DNA of 64,000 bases from an uncultured Bacteroides sp. (GTDB lineage: Bacteria; Bacteroidota; Bacteroidia; Bacteroidales; Bacteroidaceae). The notes beneath the pieces are model-generated. The model had not been told where the DNA came from and did no database searches. It saw only the letters and a program-made list of their open reading frames with translations. The stretch lies in NCBI GenBank assembly GCA_958453305.1, contig CAUDXH010000003.1, positions 1 through 64,000 on the forward strand. Reading direction: 5' to 3'. Positions 44,657 to 53,460 of the stretch are shown in pieces. The translations under genes were made by a program, and so were the position numbers. Positions within the stretch are counted from its first letter, which is position 1; every line of letters starts with the position of its first letter.

Positions 44657-44676
44657 AAATTCTATTGTCTGGAAGA

Positions 44677-44716
44677 AGAGAGACCGTTTCACTTTGAGGC
44701 TGAAACGGTCTCTCTT
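44677..44716 (+). terminator. Terminator of the GH97-GH43 operon
   Basis: The stem agagagaccgtttca/tgaaacggtctctctt with a 9-nt loop is followed by tttt. It resembles the terminator at 37400-37444 in sequence (gagac...gtttca), suggesting a shared origin. Confidence 0.85.
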
Positions 44717-44768
44717 TTGCATGAATGCAGGAATAGGATATGAAAAACATTCATGAGATTATTATTTT

Positions 44769-44834
44769 GACCGATTTGAGACCCTTTATGACCTATTTAT
44801 ATACATAACGTTTCGTCAGACCACATTATCTTTG
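44769..44834 (+). promoter_or_regulatory. GH35 promoter with 21-bp-spaced half-sites
   Basis: GACCGATTTGAGA (from 44769) and GACCTATTTATATA (from 44790) are 21 bp apart and resemble the GGACTATTTTTATA half-site of this PUL. A perfect -7 element, TATCTTTG, lies at 44827-44834, 34 bp beyond the nearer copy. The start would be near 44840, which makes the ATG at 44840 unlikely and supports ATG at 44870. Confidence 0.5.
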
Positions 44835-44869
44835 CAAAGATGAAAAACCAAATTCATAAGCTAAATATC

Positions 44870-47212
44870 ATGAAAAAACTATTGAGTTTCGGATTGTCGC
44901 TCTTATTGACCTTAGGAGGGATGTCCGTTGTGTCTTCTTGCTCTACGTCGGGAGCAAAAGAAACTTTTGAGGTTGGGAAAAATACTTTCCTGTTAAATGG
45001 GCAGCCCTTTGTTGTAAAGGCAGCCGAAGTGCATTATCCGCGTATTCCGGAACCTTATTGGGAACAGCGTATTCTCTCCTGCAAGGCATTGGGCATGAAT
45101 ACACTTTGTCTGTATGTATTCTGGAATTTGCATGAACAGCAACCCGGTCAGTTTGATTTTACCGGAAACAAAGACTTGGCTAAGTTTTGCCGTCTGGCAC
45201 AGAAACATGGCATGTATGTCATTGTCCGTCCCGGTCCTTATGTGTGCGCAGAATGGGAAATGGGAGGATTGCCGTGGTGGTTGCTGAAAAAACAAGATGT
45301 ACAGCTTCGTACGCAAGACCCTTATTATATGGAACGCGTAGGTCTGTTTATGAAGGAGGTAGGCAAGCAGTTGGCTGATTTGCAGATTTCGCGCGGTGGA
45401 AATATTATCATGGTGCAGGTGGAAAATGAGTATGGTTCATATGGTATTGATAAACCGTATGTTTCTGCTATTCGCGATATGGTAAAAGAATCGGGATTTA
45501 CGGATGTTCCTTTGTTCCAGTGTGACTGGAGTTCGAACTTTACGAATAATGCCTTGGATGATTTGCTTTGGACCGTAAACTTCGGAACTGGGGCAAACAT
45601 CGACGAGCAGTTCCGTAAACTGAAAGAACTGCGTCCTGAAACTCCGCTGATGTGTAGTGAATTCTGGAGCGGCTGGTTTGACCATTGGGGAAGAAAGCAC
45701 GAAACCCGCGATGCGGCTACCATGGTGAGCGGTATTAAGGATATGCTTGACCGGAATATTTCTTTCAGCTTGTATATGACTCACGGAGGAACTACTTTCG
45801 GCTGGTGGGGAGGTGCTAATAACCCGGCTTATTCGGCTATGTGTAGTTCGTATGACTATGATGCACCTATCAGTGAAGCCGGATGGACTACTCCGAAATA
45901 TTTCCAGTTACGTGAACTCTTGCAGCAGTACATGCCCGACAGTATAACGTTGCCCGAACCTCCGGCTCCGTTCCCGGTAATCGAAGTGCCGGCTATTACC
46001 GACTGGCAGGTAGCTCCTTTGTTTAGTAATCTGCCCGAACCGAAGCAGAGCGAAAAAATCCAGCCGATGGAAATGTTCGATCAGGGATGGGGAAGTATTC
46101 TTTACCGCACCACTTTGGCGGAAGATGTAAACGGTACGTTGCATATCGATGAGGTGCACGACTGGGCTCAGGTATTTGCCGACGGTAAGTTGCTGGGACG
46201 TTTAGACCGCCGTCGCGGAGAGTTTACTTTACCGTTGAAGGGCGGTTTGAAAAAAGGAACTCAGCTGGATATCTTGGTTGAAGCAATGGGACGTGTAAAC
46301 TTTGACAAGTCAATTCATGACCGTAAAGGTATAACCAATAAAGTGGAAGTGGTAAACGCTGATAAAGCGATTGCCTTGAATAATTGGAGTGTGTATAATT
46401 TGCCGCCGTTCTACGAATTTGTGAGCAATAAGAATTACAAGCCGGGAAAAGCTTTGCAGGCACCTGCTTTTTATAAGGCTACCTTTACACTGGAGAAAAC
46501 CGGAGATACTTTCCTTGATATGCAGACATGGGGAAAAGGTATGGTATGGGTAAACGGTCATGCTATGGGACGCTTCTGGGAAATAGGCCCTCAGCAGACT
46601 TTATTTATGCCGGGTTGCTGGCTGAAGGAAGGTGAGAACGAGATTATCGTACTCGACCTGAAAGGTCCGGCTGAGGCAAAAGTGGTAGGATTAAAACAGC
46701 CTATTTTGGATATGCTTCGTGAAAAGGCTCCTGAAACGCATCGTAAGGATGGTCAGAATTTGAAACTTTCATCGGAAAAAGTGAGCCATCAGGGAACTTT
46801 CGGTCAGGGAAACGGATGGCAGGAAGTGAAGTTCTCTGCTCCGGTTAGCGGTCGTTTCTTCTGCCTGGATGCGCTCTCCAACTATGATGGTACGAATATT
46901 GCTTCTATTGCCGAATTAGATGTGTTAGGAGCTGACGGTAAACCTGTTTCACGTGAACCGTGGAAGATAATGTATGCCGACAGTGAGGAAACGCGTAGTG
47001 GAAACCGTACGGCTGATAAGGTGTTCGATTTGCAGGAAAGTACATTCTGGCAAACGGTAGATAATACGGCTTATCCGCATCAGTTGGTTATTGATTTGGG
47101 TAAAGAGTATAAGGTTACCGGATTCCGTATGCTTCCCCGTGCTGAGGCTGGTGCGCCCGGATTGATTAAGGATTATAAAGTTTATGTGAAAAAAACAGAC
47201 TTTAAATATTGA
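44870..47212 (+). CDS. GH35 beta-galactosidase, lipoprotein
   Basis: This retaining exo-beta-galactosidase (780 aa) has a lipobox VSSC (C24), a catalytic barrel with acid/base E187 in QVENEYGSYG and nucleophile E264 in CSEFWSGWFDHWG, central jelly-roll domains, and a C-terminal F5/8 type C (discoidin) domain (about 660-780). I chose ATG at 44870 because the predicted transcript starts near 44840 and this start gives a proper lipoprotein signal. Its promoter has half-sites like those of the PUL regulator, so it is probably part of the same regulon. A terminator follows at 47289-47333. Confidence 0.92.
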   Translation: MKKLLSFGLSLLLTLGGMSVVSSCSTSGAKETFEVGKNTFLLNGQPFVVKAAEVHYPRIPEPYWEQRILSCKALGMNTLCLYVFWNLHEQQPGQFDFTGNKDLAKFCRLAQKHGMYVIVRPGPYVCAEWEMGGLPWWLLKKQDVQLRTQDPYYMERVGLFMKEVGKQLADLQISRGGNIIMVQVENEYGSYGIDKPYVSAIRDMVKESGFTDVPLFQCDWSSNFTNNALDDLLWTVNFGTGANIDEQFRKLKELRPETPLMCSEFWSGWFDHWGRKHETRDAATMVSGIKDMLDRNISFSLYMTHGGTTFGWWGGANNPAYSAMCSSYDYDAPISEAGWTTPKYFQLRELLQQYMPDSITLPEPPAPFPVIEVPAITDWQVAPLFSNLPEPKQSEKIQPMEMFDQGWGSILYRTTLAEDVNGTLHIDEVHDWAQVFADGKLLGRLDRRRGEFTLPLKGGLKKGTQLDILVEAMGRVNFDKSIHDRKGITNKVEVVNADKAIALNNWSVYNLPPFYEFVSNKNYKPGKALQAPAFYKATFTLEKTGDTFLDMQTWGKGMVWVNGHAMGRFWEIGPQQTLFMPGCWLKEGENEIIVLDLKGPAEAKVVGLKQPILDMLREKAPETHRKDGQNLKLSSEKVSHQGTFGQGNGWQEVKFSAPVSGRFFCLDALSNYDGTNIASIAELDVLGADGKPVSREPWKIMYADSEETRSGNRTADKVFDLQESTFWQTVDNTAYPHQLVIDLGKEYKVTGFRMLPRAEAGAPGLIKDYKVYVKKTDFKY

Positions 47213-47288
47213 ATCTCTAATTTTTCTCTTTGGTGAGAGTCTGTCAAAGACTCTTCATTATTTTCTAAATTTAATTATATTCAATGAT

Positions 47289-47333
47289 GAAAACGCTTTG
47301 GCATTCCGTGAGGAACGTCAAAGCGTTTCATTT
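47289..47333 (+). terminator. Terminator of GH35
   Basis: The stem aaaacgctttg/caaagcgttt has an inner ttcc/ggaa pair and is followed by a T-rich stretch. It ends the arabinoside PUL. Confidence 0.8.
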
Positions 47334-47396
47334 GTTTTGTATGGTCGTATGGATTGATTTGTTTAGGTGTTCTGACGACCGTGGAAAATAGGGGTA

Positions 47397-47442
47397 AAAA
47401 AATACTCTTGAAAACTTCGTCAAGCTTTCAAGAGTATTTTTA
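47397..47442. terminator. Terminator of rpmE2, usable from both sides
   Basis: The stem aatactcttgaaa/tttcaagagtatt (47401-47413 and 47426-47438) is flanked by an A-run on the left and a T-run on the right. On the minus strand it follows the rpmE2 stop by about 25 bp. Confidence 0.85.
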
Positions 47443-47464
47443 TAATAGTGAATCTTGTTTCAGA

Positions 47465-47719
47465 TTACTTTTTCATGCGGTTACCGTAGCGGCTCATGAA
47501 CTTATCAACACGTCCGGCTGTATCTACCAATTTAGATTTACCGGTGTAGAACGGGTGTGAGCTGCTTGAAATTTCAAGCTTAACACAAGGATAAGTTTCG
47601 CCTTCGAATTCTACTGTGTCTTTAGTAGCACAAGTTGAACGAGACAGGAACATGTCACCGTTTGACATGTCTTTAAATACTACCGGACGGTAGTTTTCAG
47701 GATGAATGCCTTTTTTCAT
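47465..47719 (-). CDS. rpmE2: 50S ribosomal protein L31 type B
   Basis: The 84-aa protein starts MKKGIHPENYRPVVF and has the type B feature SSSSHPFYTGK...DTAGRVDKFMSRYG. It lacks the zinc-binding Cys cluster of type A L31. It is a single-gene unit between two PULs, with its own promoter (47802-47809) and terminator. Confidence 0.97.
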   Translation of the reverse strand: MKKGIHPENYRPVVFKDMSNGDMFLSRSTCATKDTVEFEGETYPCVKLEISSSSHPFYTGKSKLVDTAGRVDKFMSRYGNRMKK

Positions 47720-47801
47720 TTCAGTATATACTTTTTATTATTATTATTTTGCTAAATGTGGTAACACTGCAAAAATGTGTAATGGTCTACATTTCGGGTT
47801 G

Positions 47802-47809
47802 CAAAGATA
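47802..47809 (-). promoter_or_regulatory. rpmE2 promoter -7 element
   Basis: The minus strand reads TATCTTTG. The start would be near 47795, giving a 75-nt leader before the ATG, long enough to hold an RNA control element, though I see no clear stem. Confidence 0.55.
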
Positions 47810-47861
47810 CGCTTTTTATTTGAAATATAAAACTTTCCATCTTGTTTTTTTCTTCTCTTAC

Positions 47862-47899
47862 GGAAAAGAAACGGAGAATATCACTAAGGATATTCTCCG
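47862..47899 (-). terminator. Terminator of the mannoside susCD operon
   Basis: A perfect 11-bp stem (cggagaatatc/gatattctccg, 47872-47882 and 47889-47899) with a 6-nt loop is followed on the minus strand by tttctttt. It lies 32 bp after the susD stop. Confidence 0.8.
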
Positions 47900-47930
47900 T
47901 TAGGTCAGGCTTCATGCAGAAGTCTTGATA

Positions 47931-49742
47931 TTATTTGAAGTTGTTTGGTTGTTGCCATTTTCCGCTGTTGTCCATGGTGTAGTCAGTATCCCACCAAACC
48001 CGTGTATTCTGGCTGTTGTCTTTTGGCATATTAGCCGAGTTGATAGAACCTTCAGAGTTAGGATATTTCACGCGGCTGATAAGCTGTTCGTTTGCTATTT
48101 CCGAACCAGAGTTGTTTCCACCTTCAGGTGTAAGGATATAGCGTGGGTAATTGGTACGGCGCACTTCTGCCCAACCTTCATTTCCGTTAGGGAATACAGC
48201 AATCCATTTCTGTGTGATGATAGCTTCCAGTTTTTCTTCGTCTGACAAGTTGCTCCAGTTATGTAATGCCACCAGGTTATTTATATAATTGGTGTATTTA
48301 GCTGGCAGGATGCCGTAATAGTTCATAGAAGCTTCTACTCCCTTTTTATATAAGTCTTGTGCATCCACATCACCCAGTCCCCAGCGAAGGTTTGCCTCGG
48401 CTTGGAGGAATAAGGCTTCCGCATATCCCATCCACACGATTTCACGTGCATAGTTCCACCATATTTCCGGATTCATGTAATCCGAAGTGGTACTGCATCG
48501 GTTCGGGGAATAAACTTTAGTCTGACTTTGTCCTAAGGTACTTACTCCGTTGCGTACACCGTTAAAGTCCTTGGTTGATTCTTCCGGAAGGGCTTTGTTC
48601 AGCTTGTCAAATTCGGTCGGTCGGAACCAGAGGATTTCACAACGTGGGTCAAGAATACAGTTTTCTGACTTGTTGTTGAAGCGCAGCTCACTGTTCTTTT
48701 CACTTTTAGCTTCCCATTGTGATTTGTCGGCAGGTTCAACACCACCGGCAAATGACTGATTCTTGTATGCCCATTCCATTTCCTTGGTCAATACTACATT
48801 GGCTCCCCAGTTGAAGAGCAGAGCAAAGATGTTTTCATTACCTCCGGCGATATATTGACGTTTAGGAGTCTGTTTCATATTGTCTTCATTGCCCTTCATC
48901 AGTCCGCCGTTCTTATCGTCGAATGCAGCAGTAGCTTGTTCTTGAGCTAACTGGGGATTTACGTTTGATACACGCAAAGCCAGACGTAAGCGCAGGGTGT
49001 TGGCAAAACGGCGCCATTTGTCCACATCTCCTTTGAAGCATTTGTCGTTATCGGCAAGCAGGTATTGTTGGGTAGCCGGAATGTTTTCAGGACGCAAGTT
49101 AGTAATCGCTTGGTCCAAAACCTTGAAGAGGTAGTCGTAAACTTCTTCCTGTTTAGAGTAAACGGCACCTGTTGCTGGTGGAAGAGCTCCCTTAATGTAA
49201 TATTTAACCGGAACATCTCCGTACGTATCGGTCTGCATAGATAATAGGAATGCGTAATAAATACGTGTGATGTTATAAATGGTATGGTAATATTTCGGAT
49301 CTACGAAGTGACAGATTTTGATAATCTGGCTGTATTCGCTTACCGTACGGTCATCATAGAAGTGTCTCCAGCGGGCTGCCGACCATCCGTCGTTGTAAGA
49401 ATAAGTCGGTGAGTTTTGCACGAATCCACTGACGTTATTTCCCCAATAGCCGGCATAGATGTCGTGAGTCAGATTGGTAGTAATTTGGTAATCGTTATAT
49501 GGACCTTCGTAAGTGAAGTTGGCAAATGTCTGTCCTAATGCACCTTCAATACTTCTCAGACTTTGTATGGCACTTGGAGTGAGTTCATAATCAATATCTA
49601 TTCCGTCTGCACTGACTTCTCCCATAGTCGGGTCATAAATCGGAGCATAAGGGTTGGTATTCAACTCTTCGAAGTCATGGCATCCGGTGGCAAGTACCAT
49701 CAAAGCGCATGTTGCAACGGATTTGTATAAATTGAATTTCAT
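47931..49742 (-). CDS. SusD-like lipoprotein of the mannoside PUL
   Basis: The 603-aa protein belongs to the SusD-like_2 branch of the SusD/RagB superfamily. It has a lipobox LATGC (C21), the conserved early segment FEELNTNPY, then GYWGNNVSGF, TDTYGDVPV and the C-terminal AEVRRTNYPRY. It should cap the SusC barrel encoded 21 bp upstream and bind mannose-containing glycan. The pair is transcribed away from the sigma factor and the GH92 genes. Confidence 0.93.
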   Translation of the reverse strand: MKFNLYKSVATCALMVLATGCHDFEELNTNPYAPIYDPTMGEVSADGIDIDYELTPSAIQSLRSIEGALGQTFANFTYEGPYNDYQITTNLTHDIYAGYWGNNVSGFVQNSPTYSYNDGWSAARWRHFYDDRTVSEYSQIIKICHFVDPKYYHTIYNITRIYYAFLLSMQTDTYGDVPVKYYIKGALPPATGAVYSKQEEVYDYLFKVLDQAITNLRPENIPATQQYLLADNDKCFKGDVDKWRRFANTLRLRLALRVSNVNPQLAQEQATAAFDDKNGGLMKGNEDNMKQTPKRQYIAGGNENIFALLFNWGANVVLTKEMEWAYKNQSFAGGVEPADKSQWEAKSEKNSELRFNNKSENCILDPRCEILWFRPTEFDKLNKALPEESTKDFNGVRNGVSTLGQSQTKVYSPNRCSTTSDYMNPEIWWNYAREIVWMGYAEALFLQAEANLRWGLGDVDAQDLYKKGVEASMNYYGILPAKYTNYINNLVALHNWSNLSDEEKLEAIITQKWIAVFPNGNEGWAEVRRTNYPRYILTPEGGNNSGSEIANEQLISRVKYPNSEGSINSANMPKDNSQNTRVWWDTDYTMDNSGKWQQPNNFK

Positions 49743-49763
49743 AATAATTATTTGCTATTTGAA

Positions 49764-52700
49764 TTAGAAACCTAAACTAACTGATAAACCAAATGTCCGG
49801 GTAAATGGCAGTGCTGCATAGTCAATGGCCTGTGAGAACATGGTTGTGTCGTAACCACCTTCAGGGCTTGTACCCGGTGTATGTTTCAGTAAGTAACACA
49901 AGTTACGTGCAACGAATGAAACATTTAATGAAGTAAGCGGGGTTTTCTTCAACAAAGATGAAGGGAACGAATATCCGATTGAAAGTTCTTTCAGCTTGAT
50001 GAATGAGGCATCGTAAATGAAGTCTTCTGCCTGCATAGATCCGTAGTATTCAGAAGCTTTGGTCGGAGTTGTATTCTTCTGTCCGTCAGCATATACTCCC
50101 GGGAATACCATCATGTATCCGTTGTCTTCACCACGGTTGATGGTGCGTTTTGCCAAACCGTTTCCGGTAGCTAACATTTCAGAGTAAGAGAAGATGTCTC
50201 CACCGAACTTCATGTCGAACATAGCCGATAAAGTAACCCCTTTGTAAGTGAAAGTAGGCGATACTGACATGGTCATTTTCGGTTGGATATTTCCAATCGG
50301 GTTGGCCAGTCGTTTATTTTCATCGGTTTCAGTTTGAGGAATACCTTTTTCGTTAACGATGATATTGCCGTTTTCATCGCGTTTGTAAAGGTTCTTGGCG
50401 TAGATGTCACCCAGTTTTCCTCCGGCTACGGCTCCTACGTTGACAGGGAAGTTTCCGTCACCGTTGAAGTACATGAAGTTGACATTGTCTTCCGGAGCCA
50501 GTTCTTTTACTGTTGAGACATTATGAGCAATATTTACGTTCAAGTCGAAGGTAAAGTCTTTGGTATCTACAAGGGTTGAATATAACATCAACTCTACTCC
50601 CTGATTGGTAATCATACCGGCGTTTACCCATTTACCTCCTGACCAAGGTGCTACTGAAGGCACTTTCATGATTTGGTTCTTGGTCTTGCTGTAATAGTAA
50701 GTAAAGTCAAATCCCAAGCGGTTGTTGAAGAACTTCATGTCTAAACCGGCTTCATAAGAAGTAGCAATTTCCGGTTTTAGCTGGTCGTTCATTTTTACAT
50801 TGTCTTTGCTTGGAGTAAGTACACCCTTATCATATTTAAACGCATAGGTGTTATAAAGCTGGTATGGGTCAGTATCTTTACCTACTTGGGCTGCCGACAG
50901 ACGCAATTTTGCAAAGGTAATCCAGCTGGGCAGGGTTTTGTCAAGTGAACGTACAAAGTCGGAGATGACAAAACTTAAGTTGGCAGAAGGATAGAAGAAA
51001 GAGTTGTTGTCTAAAGGAAGTGTAGACGACCAGTCATTACGGGCTGTTAAGTCTAATGACAGATATTCTTTCCATGCCAGCTGAGCTGATCCGAATACGG
51101 AGTTCATGGCACGCTTGTATCCTGTTTCGTTTACCGAGTTAATCTGGTTGGCTGCGTTTAGCATCCACGATGTTTTGTCTACCATGTTTCCTACGGTAGC
51201 AGTCAGCCCTTCAAAGCGTTGGTACATAAAGTTTCCACCTACGGTAAAGCCCAGACGGAAGTTATCGGTCAGCTGACGGTCGCCCATCAACATGATTTCG
51301 GCATTCGATTCAAAGAAGTTCTCTTCTCCGCGGTTCATTTCGTCGTTGGTGATGGTAGAGGGAGTACTCTCATTGTTGATACCGTCGCCGGCATTGGTGC
51401 TTTCAATGCGGGTACGATAATAGTCGAAAGCATATTTTGCCGATAAGTGCAACCAGTCAGTGAAATTGATACGTGCGGTATAGTAACCGAATGCACGCCA
51501 ACGTTCGTCGGAGTTATGACGTTGGTTTATAATGTAATAGGGGTTGCGGATGCCAGCAGTAGGACCATACCAGTTGGTGTGTACATGGTCTTCTGTTGAA
51601 TATTGTTTCAAGTCATCCAGACGGATGTTATGAGGGATACCCATCAACTGGTTGATAGCTCCATATTGTCCGTATTCTGGGCGGTTGGTAGCCTTGGTAC
51701 GTGACAAGGAGATTTTGCCGTCCATTGACAGATACTTGTTCAGTTCAGTACCGGCATTCAAGTCCACATTCGTACGCGTCAGTTCTTCGGTCGGGAATAC
51801 ACCCTTATTGCTTGAATTACCGAATGATGCGCGGTAATGTGATTTTTCTGTACCGTTGCTTACTGATACATTGTGTGTCTGTGAAAAGCCGGTATCGAAG
51901 TAATCTTTCAGCTTGTTGCCGTATTTAGAGTAAGCATAGCTTTCACCATTCCATGCATTTACTTCATTACCATTCAGAACCGGTCCCCAGCTTCCGCTGT
52001 CTTCGTGTGAGTAAATTGCTCCTAACTGTCCGTTGTCTTTAGTGGCATCGTCGTTGATATGTCCCTGTCCGTAACGTTCTTGCATATCGAGAGTTTCTGC
52101 CACTTTGCTCCAAGTGAAGTTTCCGCTGTATCGTACACCGAATCCGTCTTTCTTGGAACCTTTTTTGGTAGTAACCAAGATGACACCGTTACCTGCACGG
52201 CTACCGTAAAGTGCTGCGGCATTAGGACCTTTCAATACAGAGATGCTTTCAATGTCGTCAGGGTTGATGTCCAAAGACGCACCGCCACGGTCTACACCTC
52301 CGAAGTAAGAAGCATCGGATGTGCTGTTGTCGCTGAACGGAACGCCGTCTACGATCCACAGCGGCTGGTTGTTGTCGGTCAATGAAGAGTTACCGCGGAT
52401 GGTGATTTTGGTTGAACCGCCTAATCCGGTAGCCGAAGTATTCATAGACAAACCTGCCACTTTACCTTGGAGGGCGCTGGTAACAGAAGGGTCACCGGTT
52501 TTGTTAAGTTCGTCGCTCTTCAGTTCCTGAACAGCGTAACCCAGCATTTTCTTTTCACGCTTGATTCCTAAGGCGGTTACAACGACTTCTTCCAAAACTT
52601 CGGTATCTTCTTTCATGGTCAGATCGATAACGGTCTTTCCGTTAACCGGAACTTCTTCGTTTTTATAGCCGATGTAAGAGAATTGGAGCGTTGCATCCGA

Positions 52701-53219
52701 TGAAACGTTCAGGGTGTAGTTTCCGTCCCAGTCGGTAATCGTTCCGTTAGTTGTTCCTTTTTCCAGAATTGAAACACCAATCAGAGGTTCTCCGGTGCCG
52801 TCTATCACGCGTCCGGTGATTTGAACCTGTGCCTGTTTCACTGCTTGAGTAGAGGCTGATGAAGTGGCAGAGGTGGATGTCTTTGACAAGTAAACGATGT
52901 TTTCATCTACTTTGTAGCTGATTCCTTTTCCAGCCAGAGCCTTGTTTAATACTTCTTCAACCGAAGAGTCGCTTACGTTAACAGACCCGATAGGGGTATC
53001 TGCTAATTCGTCATCATAAAAGAATTGATACTGGGACTGAGATTGGATTTGTTTGATCATGGTCCCCAATTGAGAATTGGTTAATGCGATGTTTAACTGA
53101 GCTGACACAGCCTGTGCCGGAACAGTAAACAGGGTTGAAACCAATAATGCCCGAACGAGTTTCTTCGAGCTCATGCACGAGTTTTTGCTTCTCATACCTG
53201 CTTTTCTAAGGTTAGACAT
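49764..53219 (-). CDS. SusC-like TonB-dependent transducer with STN domain
   Basis: The 1151-aa outer-membrane protein has a signal sequence (ending AVSAQ at 41), an STN domain (about 42-112: MIKQIQSQSQYQFFYDDEL), a CarboxypepD_reg domain (about 133-215), the VVVTALGIKREKKMLGYA TonB-box region, a plug with ITIRGNSSLTDNNQPLWIVDG and a barrel. The STN domain contacts FecR-type anti-sigma factors in this protein class, so this receptor both imports the glycan and signals its presence. The partner sigma gene lies 241 bp upstream, and the FecR gene is at 57060 on the other strand. Start could also be ATG at residue 9 or 16. Confidence 0.95.
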   Translation of the reverse strand: MSNLRKAGMRSKNSCMSSKKLVRALLVSTLFTVPAQAVSAQLNIALTNSQLGTMIKQIQSQSQYQFFYDDELADTPIGSVNVSDSSVEEVLNKALAGKGISYKVDENIVYLSKTSTSATSSASTQAVKQAQVQITGRVIDGTGEPLIGVSILEKGTTNGTITDWDGNYTLNVSSDATLQFSYIGYKNEEVPVNGKTVIDLTMKEDTEVLEEVVVTALGIKREKKMLGYAVQELKSDELNKTGDPSVTSALQGKVAGLSMNTSATGLGGSTKITIRGNSSLTDNNQPLWIVDGVPFSDNSTSDASYFGGVDRGGASLDINPDDIESISVLKGPNAAALYGSRAGNGVILVTTKKGSKKDGFGVRYSGNFTWSKVAETLDMQERYGQGHINDDATKDNGQLGAIYSHEDSGSWGPVLNGNEVNAWNGESYAYSKYGNKLKDYFDTGFSQTHNVSVSNGTEKSHYRASFGNSSNKGVFPTEELTRTNVDLNAGTELNKYLSMDGKISLSRTKATNRPEYGQYGAINQLMGIPHNIRLDDLKQYSTEDHVHTNWYGPTAGIRNPYYIINQRHNSDERWRAFGYYTARINFTDWLHLSAKYAFDYYRTRIESTNAGDGINNESTPSTITNDEMNRGEENFFESNAEIMLMGDRQLTDNFRLGFTVGGNFMYQRFEGLTATVGNMVDKTSWMLNAANQINSVNETGYKRAMNSVFGSAQLAWKEYLSLDLTARNDWSSTLPLDNNSFFYPSANLSFVISDFVRSLDKTLPSWITFAKLRLSAAQVGKDTDPYQLYNTYAFKYDKGVLTPSKDNVKMNDQLKPEIATSYEAGLDMKFFNNRLGFDFTYYYSKTKNQIMKVPSVAPWSGGKWVNAGMITNQGVELMLYSTLVDTKDFTFDLNVNIAHNVSTVKELAPEDNVNFMYFNGDGNFPVNVGAVAGGKLGDIYAKNLYKRDENGNIIVNEKGIPQTETDENKRLANPIGNIQPKMTMSVSPTFTYKGVTLSAMFDMKFGGDIFSYSEMLATGNGLAKRTINRGEDNGYMMVFPGVYADGQKNTTPTKASEYYGSMQAEDFIYDASFIKLKELSIGYSFPSSLLKKTPLTSLNVSFVARNLCYLLKHTPGTSPEGGYDTTMFSQAIDYAALPFTRTFGLSVSLGF

Positions 53220-53254
53220 ATTAATGAATTTCTCTGTTTTTATTTAGTTTGTTT

Positions 53255-53286
53255 TCAAAACATATCTAATAACAATCATGTTTTGA
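53255..53286. promoter_or_regulatory. Short palindrome before the mannoside susC
   Basis: The arms tcaaaacat (53255-53263) and atgttttga (53278-53286) are perfect inverted copies 14 bp apart, 36 bp before the susC ATG. They lie where an ECF promoter would be expected. The sequence is AT-rich, so chance is possible. The remaining part of the gap 53220-53460 shows nothing else clear. Confidence 0.3.
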
Positions 53287-53460
53287 TAACTACTTACATA
53301 AAAATGAAACTTTTTTTTAAAATGTCTTTCCAGATGTGTGCAGGGCGAAAAATGAAGGGAAGGGGAGTTGAGAAAGAAAATAGATATACCTTAATTAATT
53401 AAAGTTCGGGATGATGAAACAGAGCCGGATTCCGGATTCCCGGAAGCCGGTGACCCTTTT

